From contig VGVE01000024.1 of the NCBI GenBank assembly GCA_016874135.1, positions 1 through 37,036 of the forward strand: a DNA stretch of 37,036 bases. The letters run 5' to 3'. How positions within the stretch are numbered: position 1 is the stretch's first letter; each line of letters starts with the position of its first letter. The notes beneath the pieces are model-generated. The model saw only the letters and a program-made list of their open reading frames with translations. It had not been told where the DNA came from and did no database searches. A program made the position numbers and the translations under genes. Source of the stretch: Gammaproteobacteria bacterium (lineage in GTDB: Bacteria > Pseudomonadota > Gammaproteobacteria > Pseudomonadales > Azotimanducaceae). This document shows positions 35,676 to 37,036 of this stretch, piece by piece.

Positions 35676-36221
35676 ATGAGCGGACAAGCGACCAACTACG
35701 ATGACGTCAAACAGTACCGGCTGGACCCGGAGCGCGAACAACAACTGCTGCAAATGGCGGGCGAGTGTGTGTTCTGCTGGGCGAACAAGGAAGGCCATCC
35801 CCTTGGGGTGATCACTGCCTATGTGCCCGTGAACGGCAAGATCTGGATGACTGCAACCCGTGAGCGTGTGCGTATCAAAGCGATCGCCCGCGATGATCGA
35901 TCGTCAGTCGTGATCACCAGCAAAGGCACGCCGCTCGGTGGTGGCAAAACCGTGACCTACAAAGGCCACACTATCATTCACGACGATGCCAAGACCAAGC
36001 AGTGGTTCTACGGACTCCTGGCGCAGGGTATGGCCTCCGCAAAGGATGACGGTAACGCCTTCACCAAGGGGCTTGTACCGGAACTCTTCGTGAAGTTTCT
36101 CGATACCCCTGAACGGGTGGTGCTGGAGTTCACGCCGGAAATGTCCATCCCCTTTGATGGCGACAAGATGGCCCTGGGAACAGCGGCTGCGTATCTCGAG
36201 TTTGCGAAAGAACAAGCTTGA
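35676..36221 (+). CDS. Pyridoxamine 5'-phosphate oxidase-like FMN/F420-binding split-barrel protein
   Basis: 181 aa. ECVFCWANKEGHPLGVITAYVPVNGKIWMTATRERVRIKAIARDDRSSVVITSKG is the split-barrel flavin-binding pattern; the C-terminal half is more divergent. Such proteins are oxidoreductases or flavin binders of varied substrate. It follows the second carotenoid oxygenase on the same strand and may be co-transcribed. Confidence 0.82.
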   Translation: MSGQATNYDDVKQYRLDPEREQQLLQMAGECVFCWANKEGHPLGVITAYVPVNGKIWMTATRERVRIKAIARDDRSSVVITSKGTPLGGGKTVTYKGHTIIHDDAKTKQWFYGLLAQGMASAKDDGNAFTKGLVPELFVKFLDTPERVVLEFTPEMSIPFDGDKMALGTAAAYLEFAKEQA

Positions 36222-36252
36222 GCGAACCAGATCAGCTCTCAAACTAACGGAT

Positions 36253-37036
36253 CTACTCTGAGGCGTTGGTCCCGTTTTCTGACTTGCTCTTGATGCGGTA
36301 CACAATGAGCGCGTTGCCGCCTTTTTGTCCGAAGCTGCCGTAGCCGCTCTGCAGGAACACCATGTCACCTGCAACGTAGGGACCATGCACGTCGATGGTC
36401 CCGCCGGACGTCGGCACCCCGTTCACGGAATTGAACGTGGCCCAGGTGTCGTGAGTAAAAAGGACCTTACCCGTCCGGGCATCGTGGACCTGGAATCGGC
36501 CATCAAGTGTCGAGGCGAACACCAGTTCATCGGTTGCGGTGATCGACGCGGACATCCCGTGGCGACACGGGTCCTTGCCGGCGCAACCGTCTTCGAGGGG
36601 AGCGCTCCACAGTACCTTGCCGTCATCTATGGAGATCGCATAAAGCCCGGGTTTGGCAGCCCCTTCAGCCACGCCGAGGGGAATGTCGCTGATCGGCACA
36701 AAGAGTGCACGCATGCCTTCATGCAGTGCCATGCCCCAATGCACACCACCCAGATATCCACCTCGACCAAGATTTGTCGACCAGAGGTGTTCACCGGTAT
36801 CTGCAACCATCGCATGCACATCACCGGACTTCTGGCCCGCGAGAATCAGGCCACGACCATCTGCTGTGGTGGTGAGTATGGGTGCTGCGCCGAAATCGAG
36901 ATCGGGGCCTGGCTCATCGGGACAGTTCGGGTGTTTCATGTGGATGGTGCAGGCGAGGTTGAATGCATCCCCACCTGTGAACTGCCTCGTCCAGAGCTTG
37001 CGCCCGGTTTTCAGATCCATGGCAATGACGGCATCG
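36253..37036 (-). CDS. PQQ-binding beta-propeller dehydrogenase, C-terminal part (cut by window edge)
   Basis: The visible 261 codons run off the right edge with no stop. Blade motifs repeat the PQQ propeller signature (AMDLKTGRKLWTRQFTGG; AMVADTGEHLWSTNLG; AISIDDGKVLWSAPL; VHDARTGKVLFTHD). GPDLDFGAAPIL and GRGGYLGGVHWGMAL resemble polyvinyl-alcohol dehydrogenase-like quinoproteins; two cysteine-containing segments (CTIHMKHPNC, CAGKDPC) may form disulfides. Probably periplasmic; the signal peptide would lie outside the window. Stop TAG at 36253-36255, convergent with the split-barrel gene. Confidence 0.85.
   Translation of the reverse strand, partial: DAVIAMDLKTGRKLWTRQFTGGDAFNLACTIHMKHPNCPDEPGPDLDFGAAPILTTTADGRGLILAGQKSGDVHAMVADTGEHLWSTNLGRGGYLGGVHWGMALHEGMRALFVPISDIPLGVAEGAAKPGLYAISIDDGKVLWSAPLEDGCAGKDPCRHGMSASITATDELVFASTLDGRFQVHDARTGKVLFTHDTWATFNSVNGVPTSGGTIDVHGPYVAGDMVFLQSGYGSFGQKGGNALIVYRIKSKSENGTNASE

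Overview
The window (37,036 bp, GC-rich by eye) reads as a chromosomal segment of a gammaproteobacterium. The main evidence is the block infC-rpmI-rplT-pheS-pheT-ihfA-MerR regulator-tRNA-Pro, the order seen in Pseudomonas and relatives, together with a gammaproteobacterial-type uvrB, argG and folD. The accessory genes (CYP153-like P450, acyl-CoA synthetase, crotonase, hotdog dehydratases, two carotenoid-cleavage-type oxygenases, several TetR regulators) point to a lipid-, hydrocarbon- or terpenoid-degrading, probably environmental lineage. The species cannot be named from the sequence.

Layout. 1-1041: a FAD oxidoreductase interrupted by an in-frame TAG and cut by the window edge. 1042-1513: a long gap holding a probable CsrA/RsmA-sequestering small RNA (GGA motifs in serial hairpin loops, strong terminator). 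1514-3541: uvrB. 3585-5144: acyl-CoA synthetase. 5446-5522: tRNA-Val(GAC). 5607-6615: two carboxymuconolactone decarboxylase/AhpD-like genes in tandem, one with a UGA in the second position of a CxxC-type motif followed by a SECIS-like hairpin, so a candidate selenoprotein. 6657-9376: SDR reductase, TetR regulator and a CYP153-like P450 with a homopolymer frameshift. 9671-15704: translation/nucleoid operon (infC with an AUU start, rpmI, rplT, pheS, pheT, ihfA, MerR regulator) ending in tRNA-Pro(GGG). PheS and PheT look unlike the usual gammaproteobacterial enzymes and may be a displacement within the operon.

15705-22950: a truncated PhyH remnant abutting the tRNA, a crotonase, an orphan molybdenum hydroxylase large subunit followed by a small MoaD/ThiS-like protein ending in Gly-Gly, a nitronate-monooxygenase-like flavoprotein, a secreted SnoaL-like protein, a YceI protein and glyoxalase I. 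22951-25912: a decayed region where an AlgI-type acyltransferase fragment abuts a TPR gene carrying a frameshift and three in-frame stops, followed by a small exported protein. 26011-28263: argG and folD. 28272-37036: a TetR regulator diverging from a probable catabolic cluster (carotenoid oxygenase, two MaoC-type hotdog proteins, MDR reductase, exported double-VOC protein), then a VOC protein, a second carotenoid oxygenase, an FMN split-barrel protein and a partial PQQ-type beta-propeller dehydrogenase.

The most notable items are the candidate selenocysteine CMD protein, the Rsm/Csr-like RNA, the atypical pheST pair, the two-oxygenase cluster and the number of broken genes. Some of those breaks could be sequence errors rather than biology.
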